From positions 1 to 64,000 of the forward strand of contig CAZIGH010000030.1 in assembly GCA_964538625.1 (NCBI GenBank): 64,000 bases of DNA, written 5' to 3'. The notes beneath the pieces are model-generated. The model saw nothing but the letters and a program-made list of their open reading frames with translations, did not search any database and was not told where the DNA came from. The DNA comes from JAEUHM01 sp964538625. Lineage in GTDB: Bacteria; Verrucomicrobiota; Verrucomicrobiia; Verrucomicrobiales; Verrucomicrobiaceae. The position numbers were made by a program, and so were the translations under genes. Of the stretch, positions 1 through 8,271 are shown in pieces (position 1 is the first letter of the stretch; each line of letters starts with the position of its first letter).

Positions 1-3000
1 GCGGGGCTGAGGCGCTCGGTGGTGATGCAGTTTAGGGTGGCGACCAGTGTGGGGGTGGTATCTCGTCCGTCGATGATGCTGCTGACGTCATGAACGGTAA
101 TGGTGCGGTCCATGAAGTTGTGAGCATACACGGTGCGCCCATCTGGCGAGACGGCGATGCCCTGCGGTGCGCGACCAGCGGTGAAGCGACGGATTTCCCG
201 CTTGCCCCATACATCGACGATGCCGACCTCCCTTGAGGCTTCGAGCGCGGTGAAGAGGTAACTGCCGGTGCGGTCGAACGCGGCGTGGACGGCCAGGCCT
301 GCGTTGTCAAAGTCCACTCGACCTGCGGTGTCATCCACTGCGGCAGGTGAGCCGGCGGTGAGAGGGATGCGGGAGGCGATGGAGCGAATGGTTTGGTCGT
401 GGGTGAGTTCGTTGCCATCGCGGAGGATGCCGCGTTTGATGTTGTCCTGCTTGGAGGGGACCCAAGCGCTGAGGTTGTCCGGGGAGATGACAGCGGGGCC
501 GAGGTAGTTGGGAATGCCGCGCCCGGTGGTAATGGTATCTGCACGTTCGCTGTGTAACAGGTAGGTGCGGCGCTCAATGGTGAGTGTGGAGGTGAGCAGG
601 CAGAGCACTTCACCGCCGGTGGTGCTGGAGGTGGTGATGGTGGCGGTGCTTTCACCCGGGAGTGGCGGGGTGATGAAACGGGTGACGAAGACTCGTGCGC
701 TGTCTGCGCTCACGGAGACGTGACGGGCGTGAAGTCCCACGTCCACTGAGGCGAGCTGCGTGGCGTTGGCGGGGTTAAAACGCAGGAGGCGTCCGATACC
801 TTCACAGGCGACCCATGCATCCGTGCCATCGGGATCAAAGGCGATGCCGAAAGGTCGTGAGCCGCGCGGCAGGGTGAGGGTTTGCACGACGGCGAGTGTG
901 CTGCCGCTGATGATGGAGATGGTGCCGGATTCGACGTTGCTTACCCAGACGCGGCCATCGAGTCCCTGTGCGAGAGTTCGCGGGGCGGTGCCGACGGAGA
1001 TCTCGGCAAGGCGTGTGCGGGTGACGGCATCGAAGACGGAGACGCTGTTGTTGTCTCCGTTGACGCACCAGATGCGGTCGTTGGTGCCGGTGGGACGGTC
1101 TTCAAACAGGATGCTGCCTGAGGCAGTGGGGCGCAGTGCGGTGAGGGATGCGTGAACGGTCTGGTAGAAGGTGGCGGTGACGATGCGTCCGGTGTCGTCG
1201 GTGGCGGTGACGGTGATCTGGTACCTGCCTGGTGTGGTGAAGGTATGGGAGACGGTGGTGACGTTTGAAAGGGGGCTATCTGCGGTGGCATCTCCCCAGG
1301 ACCAGCGGTAGCGGGGATTGACGCCGCCCGTGCTGGAGATGGTGTAAGTGGCGGTCGCGTTCGCTGGGATGGCGGGCGCGGCGGGCGGTGGATTGAGTGC
1401 AAGCGGGGCATTGATAGTCCAGGTGAAGGTGGCGCTGGAACTGGCTCCACGGGCGTCTGTGGCGGTGAGGTTGACATTGAAGACGCCGGTGGTGGCGGGG
1501 GTGCCGGTGACCCAGCCGCTGGCGGTGTCGATACTCAATCCTGTTGGCAGGCCAAGGGCTGCGAAGCGGATGGTGTCGCCGTCGGGATCGGTGGCGATGA
1601 TTTGGCCGGAGAGCGGCGCATTGACGACGTGGGTGAGAGCTCCTGGGTTGGTGATGATGGGGGCGCGGTTGTTCACCCAAGGGCTGAGGTATTGACCGGC
1701 GATGACGACGGGGGTGCTAGTGCCGGGTGTAGCCCAGGCGACGGCGAGGTTATCCCCGCCACCGCCTTCTTTCATGAGGGCCTCGATGTAGTAGGACTGC
1801 CCGGCCTGAAGGGTGATGAGTGCGGAGGTTTGTTCGGGAAACTTGGTCCATTCCTGGGATGCGCTCCAGCCTGGTACGCGGGCGATGCTGATGGCTTGTG
1901 AGGGCTCGCGGCTGGTGGAGAGCAGGAGTTGACCTTCATCGTCTGAGGCGAGCCAGAATCGATATTGTCCAGTAACGGGAGGGTGGATGTAACCGCGTAC
2001 GCGCTGACCCATGTTGTCAGCCCAGTCGGTAGGTGTCTCAAAGCTGGTGAGTTGGCTGTTGCCGGTGGGTGAGTTGGGATAGGCTGCGCTGCTGGTGAGG
2101 CTGGTCAGGGTGGCGCCGCTGATGCCGGTCCACCACTCCCGGAGGATGGTGCCGCTGCCGGTATTGGAGAGGAGGATGGTCCAGGTGAAGTCCTGCAATG
2201 AGGTGGCTCCGCCGCCGCTGACGGTGACGCGCACATTAAAGATGCCGGAAGTGCTGGGAGTTCCGCTGATGAGGCCGGTGCTGCTATCGATGCTGAGGCC
2301 TGGGGGGAGGCCTGTGGCGGCATAGGTGAGCGTGGTGCCTGTGGGACCGGTGGCCTGAATCTGGAGAGAGGCGGTAGTGCCGACGGTGCCCTGACGTGAG
2401 CCGATGGTGGCGATGGTGATGCCGGCTGAGGCATCGACTTGAAGGGTGCGCGAGACGCTAAAGGCTCCGGAGGGGTTGATGCCGAAGAGCATCCAGTATC
2501 CGGGGGTCATGACATTCAAGTTGCTGCGTGCAGAGAGTTGGTAGTTGCCGGGGCTGGTTTCGATAAAGGGGATGCTGAGGTAGCGCTGGTCGGTGTTCAC
2601 GCTGTGGGTGACGGAGGCCATGCGGATGAGAGAGAACTTTACGATGCCGGGACTGCCGGTGACGGTGAATGTGGTGCCGGGGCCGATGCGGGTGGGTGCG
2701 CTGCTGAGTGTGGGGCGCACGGCGTTGGCTCCGGTGCTGGTGAAGAGGGCGGGCGGAGTATAGACCTGGGCATCTCTATGGTCACCGCCGCCAAGACCTC
2801 CCCCTCCGAGCCACACGCGGCCATCTGGGAGGAGGAGGGCCACGCTGTGGTAGTTGCGTGGGACGCTGATGCTGGCGACGGTGCGCCAGGTGCCAGTGCG
2901 TGGGCTCCAGATTTCGCAGGGCATGATGGAGCCTGCATCACTGAACTTGCGGCCGGGATTGTTGCCTCCCATAACAAGAACTTCACCGCCGGGCAGCACG

Positions 3001-4013
3001 ACTGCGTTTGCGAACTGGCGCGGGTAGGCCATGGACGCGGTAGATGAGACGGTGGGCGGCTCGGTGTTCATGTTCACGGTGTAGGCGGCGTTCGTGCTGA
3101 TGCCGATGGAGCTGTCGATAGAGCTGGCTGTGGTGTTCTGGCCACCTCCGGCGACGAGGACCTTTCCTTCGTCGTACATGGCCCAGCAGCCCTCCTTTGG
3201 ATAATGAGTGCCGGGGACGGTGGTGCCGGTGTTGGTGAAGGAGCCGGTGCCAGTGACGTCGAACCAGTGCATGGTGTCTGTGGGGCCGAAGTGCATGAGG
3301 CGTCCGCTGGGAGCGAGGCTGATGAAGGGATGCCAGTGCTTGATGTAACCAGCATCCGCGTTCGTGGCGGCAGGCCAGCCGATGCCGGTGAGGACGCTCC
3401 AGCCACTTGTTGAGGCCCAGCGTTCGGTGGTGTTGATGCCGGTGCCGCTGCCGGTGGCGGTGAAGACGCCCCCGTTGGACAGAGCGACGGACGTGTTGTA
3501 CCAGCGTCCGCCATTCATGTTCTGAAGGCGTGTCCAGGTGTTGTTGCGCCAGTCGAAGACGCTGGTGCTGGTGACTTCATTGCGTCCGCCGTTGACCATG
3601 ACGCGCCCGTCTGGCAGCATGACCATGCCGCCGCAGAACATGTCATGGGAGTTGTGATTGAACTCCTGGAATGCACCGGTGCTGGGATTCCATGTGGCGG
3701 CGTAGGTGAACTCGGGACCCACTGGGAAAGTGGTGCGCTGGTTGGAGGCGAAGGTGAGGATGCGCCCGTCTGGCAGGTTGGCAGCGGATACGGGGATGTG
3801 GGGAGTCCAGTTGATAACGGCGCTCCAGGAGCCTGCGCCCTGAGATTCATCTGGCTCCACGGCGGCTTGGACGATGGGCTCCTGGGCCAGGCCCGCTGCG
3901 GCAGCGAGCTGAGCGGCGGCGAGAGCGAGTTCGTCATCCGCAGTGTGACCGTCCGCAGCGTGGAGACGTGGGGTGAGCGCCAGGGCAAGAATAAGGAGTC
4001 GAAGCGGCTTCAT
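1..4013 (-). CDS. Secreted radical copper oxidase (galactose/glyoxal oxidase family) with PA14, Ig-like, PKD and YVTN domains; 3' end outside window
   Basis: I read this frame by hand; it is open from its ATG to the left window edge (at least 1337 codons, no stop). A signal peptide (about residues 1-20) is followed by a Kelch-type propeller. That propeller holds every residue expected of the AA5 copper-radical oxidases: Cys127 in FCGG and Tyr172 in GRWYN (the Cys-Tyr crosslink pair), Tyr388-His389 in RNYHSVALLLPDG, and His470 in VTHSVNTDQR. After it come a putative-Ig (He_PIG) domain (about 540-615), a PA14 domain (about 620-775), a second He_PIG (about 780-865), a PKD domain (about 870-948) and a YVTN-type propeller running off the edge. 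The family oxidises alcohols or aldehydes and makes H2O2; the substrate here is unknown, though PA14 suggests a glycan. The start overlaps the stop of the upstream diheme peroxidase gene (ATGA), implying translational coupling. The unseen C-terminus may carry further domains. Confidence 0.85.
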   Translation of the reverse strand, partial: MKPLRLLILALALTPRLHAADGHTADDELALAAAQLAAAAGLAQEPIVQAAVEPDESQGAGSWSAVINWTPHIPVSAANLPDGRILTFASNQRTTFPVGPEFTYAATWNPSTGAFQEFNHNSHDMFCGGMVMLPDGRVMVNGGRNEVTSTSVFDWRNNTWTRLQNMNGGRWYNTSVALSNGGVFTATGSGTGINTTERWASTSGWSVLTGIGWPAATNADAGYIKHWHPFISLAPSGRLMHFGPTDTMHWFDVTGTGSFTNTGTTVPGTHYPKEGCWAMYDEGKVLVAGGGQNTTASSIDSSIGISTNAAYTVNMNTEPPTVSSTASMAYPRQFANAVVLPGGEVLVMGGNNPGRKFSDAGSIMPCEIWSPRTGTWRTVASISVPRNYHSVALLLPDGRVWLGGGGLGGGDHRDAQVYTPPALFTSTGANAVRPTLSSAPTRIGPGTTFTVTGSPGIVKFSLIRMASVTHSVNTDQRYLSIPFIETSPGNYQLSARSNLNVMTPGYWMLFGINPSGAFSVSRTLQVDASAGITIATIGSRQGTVGTTASLQIQATGPTGTTLTYAATGLPPGLSIDSSTGLISGTPSTSGIFNVRVTVSGGGATSLQDFTWTILLSNTGSGTILREWWTGISGATLTSLTSSAAYPNSPTGNSQLTSFETPTDWADNMGQRVRGYIHPPVTGQYRFWLASDDEGQLLLSTSREPSQAISIARVPGWSASQEWTKFPEQTSALITLQAGQSYYIEALMKEGGGGDNLAVAWATPGTSTPVVIAGQYLSPWVNNRAPIITNPGALTHVVNAPLSGQIIATDPDGDTIRFAALGLPTGLSIDTASGWVTGTPATTGVFNVNLTATDARGASSSATFTWTINAPLALNPPPAAPAIPANATATYTISSTGGVNPRYRWSWGDATADSPLSNVTTVSHTFTTPGRYQITVTATDDTGRIVTATFYQTVHASLTALRPTASGSILFEDRPTGTNDRIWCVNGDNNSVSVFDAVTRTRLAEISVGTAPRTLAQGLDGRVWVSNVESGTISIISGSTLAVVQTLTLPRGSRPFGIAFDPDGTDAWVACEGIGRLLRFNPANATQLASVDVGLHARHVSVSADSARVFVTRFITPPLPGESTATITTSSTTGGEVLCLLTSTLTIERRTYLLHSERADTITTGRGIPNYLGPAVISPDNLSAWVPSKQDNIKRGILRDGNELTHDQTIRSIASRIPLTAGSPAAVDDTAGRVDFDNAGLAVHAAFDRTGSYLFTALEASREVGIVDVWGKREIRRFTAGRAPQGIAVSPDGRTVYAHNFMDRTITVHDVSSIIDGRDTTPTLVATLNCITTERLSP

Positions 4014-5518
4014 GGGGCGGTCTGGGTGAGCGAGTGGGTGGGGGATGGGATGCTGAAATCCGTGAGGGTTTTGAGAAAGGCCACGAGGTCTGATTTGTCC
4101 TGTGCGCTGAGCTGGATGCCCTCCTGCGGATGCTTGGCGAGGTTTGGGTCAAGCGTGGAGCTACGGTGAACGCCGGTGGAGTAGTGCTCTATGACTTCCT
4201 CTAGTGTTTGGAAGCGGCCATCGTGCATGTAAGGCGGGGTGAGGGCGACGTTGCGAAGGCTCGGGGTCTTGAACTTGCGGTCATCGCCAGGCTGTCCTGT
4301 GACTTCCCTGCGCCCGGTGTCGTTTTCATTTGGACGCAGACCGTTGTTACGATGCTGAAAGTCGGTGAAAAGCATGCCGCTGTGGCAGTGAAAGCAGTCG
4401 GCACCGCGGAGGCCGAGTTTGGGGTCGAACTCGGTGACAAAGAGCTGGAGGCCGCGAGCTTCGGACGGGGTGAGCTTGTCCAGTTTGCGAAGGGCGCGGT
4501 CGAACTTGGAATCCTGCGCAACGAGGGTGAGAAGATGCTGCTCGAGGGCGCGGGCGATACGGTCGGTGGTAATGCCCGGGGTACCGAAGGCTTTGGTGAA
4601 GCGCTCGGCCATGGATGAGTCAGCGGAAAGGCGCTCCACAACCAACTCGAGCGGTGCGTTCATCTCGTGTTTGTCGGAGATGGGCATGAGCACCTGCTCG
4701 CGCAGAGTGGCTGTTCTGCCGTCCCAGAAGAAGTCGTGCGCCCATGCTAGGTTGGTGAGGGGCATGGAGTTCCGGCGTCCTGTCTGGCCTTCGGCTCCGG
4801 TGGACGTGGGAAGGTTTTCGGCAAAGCCATGCGTGGCCTGGTGGCAGGAGGCGCAGGATTGAGTCATGGCCTTGGAGAGCCGGGTGTCATGAAACAAGCG
4901 CCGGCCTAGTTCCACGCCTTCGTTTGTCAGTGGATTGTCTGTCGGCAGGGCGGGGCGCGGCAGGCGGTCCGTGATGCGGAGATCGTAGGCGGTGGTGCCA
5001 GGCGGGAGTGTGGCTTGACGGTGGAAGGGGCGGTGGAAGGTGTCTGTGTGCAGACGAAGCACCGTAAAGCTGGGAATGGCGGACGCTGGTTTTGGGCGGA
5101 CCTCGATGTCCACCGTGATGGGGCCGCCCCCGGCAAAGCGCACTGGAAGCTCCACAGTTTGCGGCACGGCTTCAGCCGGTGCGTCTTCCGGAAGGACTCT
5201 GAATCGAATCGCTTCAAACTCTGCGGCCGGGATGCCGTCGCTGGTGGCGAGGGAGAGTTCTTCGTGGGCGCGGATGAGGGAGGTCCAATCCCTGCTTTCG
5301 AGCCAGGTTTTGTCTGAGCGCTGCAAGGCCAGGGCGCTCAAGGTGAGGGGGGGGGCTGGGTTTCGGGTGAAAAATCGAAGGTGGAGCTGCCCTGTGGCAA
5401 AGTCCGCCGATTGGCCTTGGGTATGGGGTGCGTGGAGGTAGAAGAAACCGGCGAGAATCCACCACAGGAAACACGGGGTGGCCGTGAGATGGAATGGAAC
5501 GGTTCGGTGGAGGTCCAT
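4010..5518 (-). CDS. Diheme cytochrome c peroxidase / MauG-family protein with an extra N-terminal domain
   Basis: A 502-residue exported protein with two c-type heme motifs, CASCH (Cys222, Cys225, His226) and CFHCH (Cys375, Cys378, His379), in the arrangement of bacterial diheme peroxidases and MauG/MbnH. The C-terminal half also has the family signature around the second heme (KTPSLRNVALTPPYMHDG). Residues 12-36 form a hydrophobic signal. About 150 residues (40-190) precede the peroxidase domain and are not part of a standard CcpA; their beta-rich look and the FRVLPE segment recall MbnP-like copper proteins, which I cannot confirm. The family either reduces H2O2 or oxidises residues in a partner protein. 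The gene directly precedes, and overlaps by four bases, a copper-radical oxidase that would produce H2O2, so peroxide removal or partner maturation are both reasonable roles. Confidence 0.88.
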   Translation of the reverse strand: MDLHRTVPFHLTATPCFLWWILAGFFYLHAPHTQGQSADFATGQLHLRFFTRNPAPPLTLSALALQRSDKTWLESRDWTSLIRAHEELSLATSDGIPAAEFEAIRFRVLPEDAPAEAVPQTVELPVRFAGGGPITVDIEVRPKPASAIPSFTVLRLHTDTFHRPFHRQATLPPGTTAYDLRITDRLPRPALPTDNPLTNEGVELGRRLFHDTRLSKAMTQSCASCHQATHGFAENLPTSTGAEGQTGRRNSMPLTNLAWAHDFFWDGRTATLREQVLMPISDKHEMNAPLELVVERLSADSSMAERFTKAFGTPGITTDRIARALEQHLLTLVAQDSKFDRALRKLDKLTPSEARGLQLFVTEFDPKLGLRGADCFHCHSGMLFTDFQHRNNGLRPNENDTGRREVTGQPGDDRKFKTPSLRNVALTPPYMHDGRFQTLEEVIEHYSTGVHRSSTLDPNLAKHPQEGIQLSAQDKSDLVAFLKTLTDFSIPSPTHSLTQTAP

Positions 5519-5545
5519 GAGCGACGGACAAAGGGTCGCTTATGA

Positions 5546-5573
5546 TTTTTACAGTTCAACTAAAAAATAGCAA
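5546..5573 (-). promoter_or_regulatory. Candidate promoter for the peroxidase-oxidase pair
   Basis: On the minus strand TTGCTA is followed after 16 bases by TAAAAA, which puts transcription start about 20 bases before the peroxidase ATG. It lies in an AT-rich island between divergent genes. Only pattern matching supports it. Confidence 0.35.
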
Positions 5574-5683
5574 AAATGGCAAAAATATTAAAAGTAAGAT
5601 TCAGTTTTGAGTGGAATTGCGTTGGTCTTCTTGAGGGGCTTGGAAATTATCACCGTATTGCTGTCTTCTCCATACGGAATGCG

Positions 5684-5712
5684 TTGATTCGTCTCAATCT
5701 AACGAGTAGAGT
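5684..5712 (+). promoter_or_regulatory. Candidate promoter, possibly giving a leaderless transcript
   Basis: TTGATT, a 17-base spacer and TAGAGT end six bases before the ATG of the membrane glycosyltransferase-like gene, so transcription would begin at or very near the start codon. No Shine-Dalgarno sequence is present. The wecB promoter candidate has the same geometry. Confidence 0.35.
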
Positions 5713-5718
5713 TTCTAG

Positions 5719-7038
5719 ATGTCACAATCCGTCCCAGATGTCTTCAAACCGGCTATTGGTAGTCCCTGTGCCTGCGGTGCTGGGGTGGCGTCTATCTCGG
5801 TGACGGGGGGTGCCCTTATGGCGGCAGCGCTCGCTGTGGTCTATGCGGCACTGGCGTTAGGCTTGCACGGGTCGGCTCTGGCGGGGGATGAGTTGCGGTA
5901 CTACGATGACGCCCGCCATCTGGTGGAAGGCTGGTTCGTGAGTGACGAGAATCCGAGGATTTACAACGGACCTGGCTACCCGCTGGTCTTGGCACCGCTT
6001 GTGGCTTGGGGTGCGCCTTTGCTGGTGATGCGGCTGATGGGTGCGGTGATGGTGGGGCTTTCAGCGTGGTTTTTGTGGTTGGCGGCGAGGCGGTGGATGA
6101 GTGCTGGGTGGACTGCGGGCTTTGTGTTGTTCTGCTCGTTGCAGCCAGGGCTTTTGCGCTCAGCTCACTTGCTGATGACGGAGCCGCTGACGCAGCTTTG
6201 TGCTGCGGCATTTCTTTGGCTGTTCGTCAGTGCTCTTGAGGCGCGGCGGTGGGCTGGCTGGGCGCTGGCTGCGGGTGCGGTGCTGGCCTGTTGGGCGATG
6301 ACGCGGGTGTTCATGGGACATGTGATTATGGCGACCTTGGTTGCGAGCGGTTTGCTGCTTTTGTGGGGTGCGGCGCGGAAAGTGATGGGACGAACGATGT
6401 GGGTGATGACGGTGGCGTTGGTGTTTTGCATTCCCTACCTGGCATATACCAAAGCTAAGACCGGTGGCTGGATGACTTGGGCGACGAGTTCCGGTGAGAT
6501 GCTTTACTGGATGACGAGCTATGAAGGTGGCGAGAACGGCCACTGGTACAGCGATGAGCAGGTGTTCTCGAGGCCGGAACTCGACCGGAGACATGGTGCC
6601 TTTTTGCGACAGGTGGCCAAGCTGAGTCATCTAGAGCGAGATGCGGCGATGAAGGAAGTCGCCGTGCAGAGGTTCAAGGCCGATCCGGTGGCGGTGGGTA
6701 GAAACTGGGTGTGTAACGTGAGCCGTATGTTGTTCGGCTTCCCGCGCTCGTTGGAGTTGGAGAGGCTCAGTCCGCTGGTGCATGTGGTGGTGAATGGGGG
6801 GCTTGTTTGCGGGCTTGTGCTGGGGGTGGGGTTGGTGGTGTGGCGTCGGGAGAGGGTGACGTGGAGCCTGCTACCGCTGGGCTTGATGGCGGCATTCTAT
6901 GTGGGTGGATCCAGTCTGGCTCCGGCGCTGCCCAGGTATTTCCTCGGGGTGCTTCCGGTGGTGGCGCTGGTGACCTTTGGGCTGTTGTCCCGTGTGCCGT
7001 GGGGTAGGCTCCGCAGCGATAGAGACGTTCAAAGCTAA
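5719..7038 (+). CDS. Polytopic membrane protein, GT-C (ArnT/PMT-like) glycosyltransferase family
   Basis: A 439-residue protein with about nine to eleven hydrophobic spans. After the first membrane segment it has GDELRYYDDARHL, the acidic pair in the first external loop typical of GT-C enzymes, which transfer sugars from polyprenyl-phosphate donors on the outer face of the membrane. NGPGYPLVLAPLV follows, as in PMT/ArnT relatives. It stands in front of wecB and other glycan genes, so a role in cell-surface polysaccharide or glycolipid decoration is likely. The ATG chosen follows a promoter-like sequence; a later ATG (5818) would remove about 33 poorly conserved residues. Donor and acceptor cannot be told from sequence. 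Confidence 0.65.
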   Translation: MSQSVPDVFKPAIGSPCACGAGVASISVTGGALMAAALAVVYAALALGLHGSALAGDELRYYDDARHLVEGWFVSDENPRIYNGPGYPLVLAPLVAWGAPLLVMRLMGAVMVGLSAWFLWLAARRWMSAGWTAGFVLFCSLQPGLLRSAHLLMTEPLTQLCAAAFLWLFVSALEARRWAGWALAAGAVLACWAMTRVFMGHVIMATLVASGLLLLWGAARKVMGRTMWVMTVALVFCIPYLAYTKAKTGGWMTWATSSGEMLYWMTSYEGGENGHWYSDEQVFSRPELDRRHGAFLRQVAKLSHLERDAAMKEVAVQRFKADPVAVGRNWVCNVSRMLFGFPRSLELERLSPLVHVVVNGGLVCGLVLGVGLVVWRRERVTWSLLPLGLMAAFYVGGSSLAPALPRYFLGVLPVVALVTFGLLSRVPWGRLRSDRDVQS

Positions 7039-7075
7039 CAAAAAGTGGGGAAAATACAAAAAGTATAAAATCGAG

Positions 7076-7104
7076 TTGCAAAGCTGATACTTTTATCATA
7101 AACT
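7076..7104 (+). promoter_or_regulatory. Candidate promoter upstream of wecB, possibly leaderless
   Basis: TTGCAA, a 17-base spacer and TAAACT finish six bases before the wecB ATG in an AT-rich 72-base gap that has no Shine-Dalgarno sequence. Transcription would start at about the A of the ATG. Confidence 0.4.
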
Positions 7105-7110
7105 CCATAC

Positions 7111-8271
7111 ATGATTCCCTCGTATTCCAATGCCTCGCGGCCACTCAAGGCTCTCTTTTGCTTCGGTACCCGGCCTGAGCTGATCAAGGTGGCACCTTTG
7201 ATCCGGGGATTCGGTCGGCACGGAATTTCTCCTGTGGTGGTGAACACGGGCCAGCACTCGGACCTGTTGAAGCCATTGTTTGAGCTCTTCCAGGTAGAGG
7301 CGGATCATGATCTAGCGGCAATGACGCAAGGGCAGACGCTGAACGGACTCGCGGCGCGGCTGATGGACAGGTTGGACCCGGTGCTGCTAGAGGAGCGGCC
7401 TGACGTGGTGCTGGTGCAGGGGGATACGGCCTCAGCGCTGGCGGGAGCGCAGGCGGCTTTCAACCGTCAGATTCCCGTGGGTCACATCGAGGCAGGGTTG
7501 CGTTCTGGGAACAAGATGAGTCCGTTTCCGGAGGAAATGAATCGCCGTTTAATCACACAGATGGCGAGCCTGAACTTCGCGGCCACGGAGTTCAACCGGC
7601 AGACTTTGCTGAGCGAGGGGGTGGAGGAGAGGACGATTCACCTGACGGGCAATCCGGTGGTGGATGCACTTCACTGGACGCTGAAGCACGTGAAGCCCGG
7701 GGATGCTTTCCATGACTTGCACGCCCGAGTGGCTGGACGCAAGATGATCATCGTGACGACGCATCGCCGGGAGAATTTTGGCGAGACGATGCGGATGAAC
7801 CTGCGTGCGCTGCGCCGGTTTGCTGGGCGTCACCCGGAGCTTTGCATTGTGTTCCCCGTGCATCCGAATCCGAATGTGCGGGAGGCGGTGGCGGCGGAGC
7901 TTTTGGGCTGCGAGAGCATCATGATGTGTCACCCGCTGGGTTACGCGGATTTCGCCCATCTTTTGTCCAAAGCGTGGATGATGGTGTCAGACTCTGGGGG
8001 CATTCAGGAAGAAGCGGCGACTTTGGGCAAACCGATCTTGGTGCTGCGTGCGAATACGGAGCGTCCGGAGGGCGTGAGCGCAGGAGTGGCAAGGTTGGCT
8101 GGTGAGCACCCTGAGCGCTTGGAGCAGATGCTTGAGGATGCGGTGGGGGATGACGCCTGGTTTGAGAGGGCAGGTGCCGCCCGCACGGTATTTGGCGATG
8201 GAACGGCAACGGAAAAAACCGCGCGGGCACTGCTTTCCCTGTTTCCGCGGACTCAAGAACTCGCAGCATGA
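7111..8271 (+). CDS. wecB: UDP-N-acetylglucosamine 2-epimerase, non-hydrolysing
   Basis: A 386-residue cytosolic enzyme that interconverts UDP-GlcNAc and UDP-ManNAc for surface polysaccharides. It shows the family motifs in order: GTRPELIK near the N-terminus, VQGDT, HIEAGLRS, PEEMNRR, TTHRREN, and DSGGIQEEA in the UDP-binding C-terminal half. Length is normal for the family. It is the first gene of a tight run; its stop overlaps the start of the polysaccharide deacetylase gene (ATGA). The absence of a Shine-Dalgarno sequence and a promoter placed right before the ATG suggest a leaderless message. Confidence 0.95.
   Translation: MIPSYSNASRPLKALFCFGTRPELIKVAPLIRGFGRHGISPVVVNTGQHSDLLKPLFELFQVEADHDLAAMTQGQTLNGLAARLMDRLDPVLLEERPDVVLVQGDTASALAGAQAAFNRQIPVGHIEAGLRSGNKMSPFPEEMNRRLITQMASLNFAATEFNRQTLLSEGVEERTIHLTGNPVVDALHWTLKHVKPGDAFHDLHARVAGRKMIIVTTHRRENFGETMRMNLRALRRFAGRHPELCIVFPVHPNPNVREAVAAELLGCESIMMCHPLGYADFAHLLSKAWMMVSDSGGIQEEAATLGKPILVLRANTERPEGVSAGVARLAGEHPERLEQMLEDAVGDDAWFERAGAARTVFGDGTATEKTARALLSLFPRTQELAA

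Noticed and set aside
32..3988. Many open frames of 70-200 codons on both strands over the first 4 kb
   Set aside because: They are low-complexity Pro/Ser/Ala/Gly translations of the other frames of one continuous minus-strand gene, which reads into recognisable domains throughout.
5576..5803. 75-codon plus-strand frame in the AT-rich gap
   Set aside because: No family match, no ribosome binding site, and it runs into the GT-C gene in another frame.
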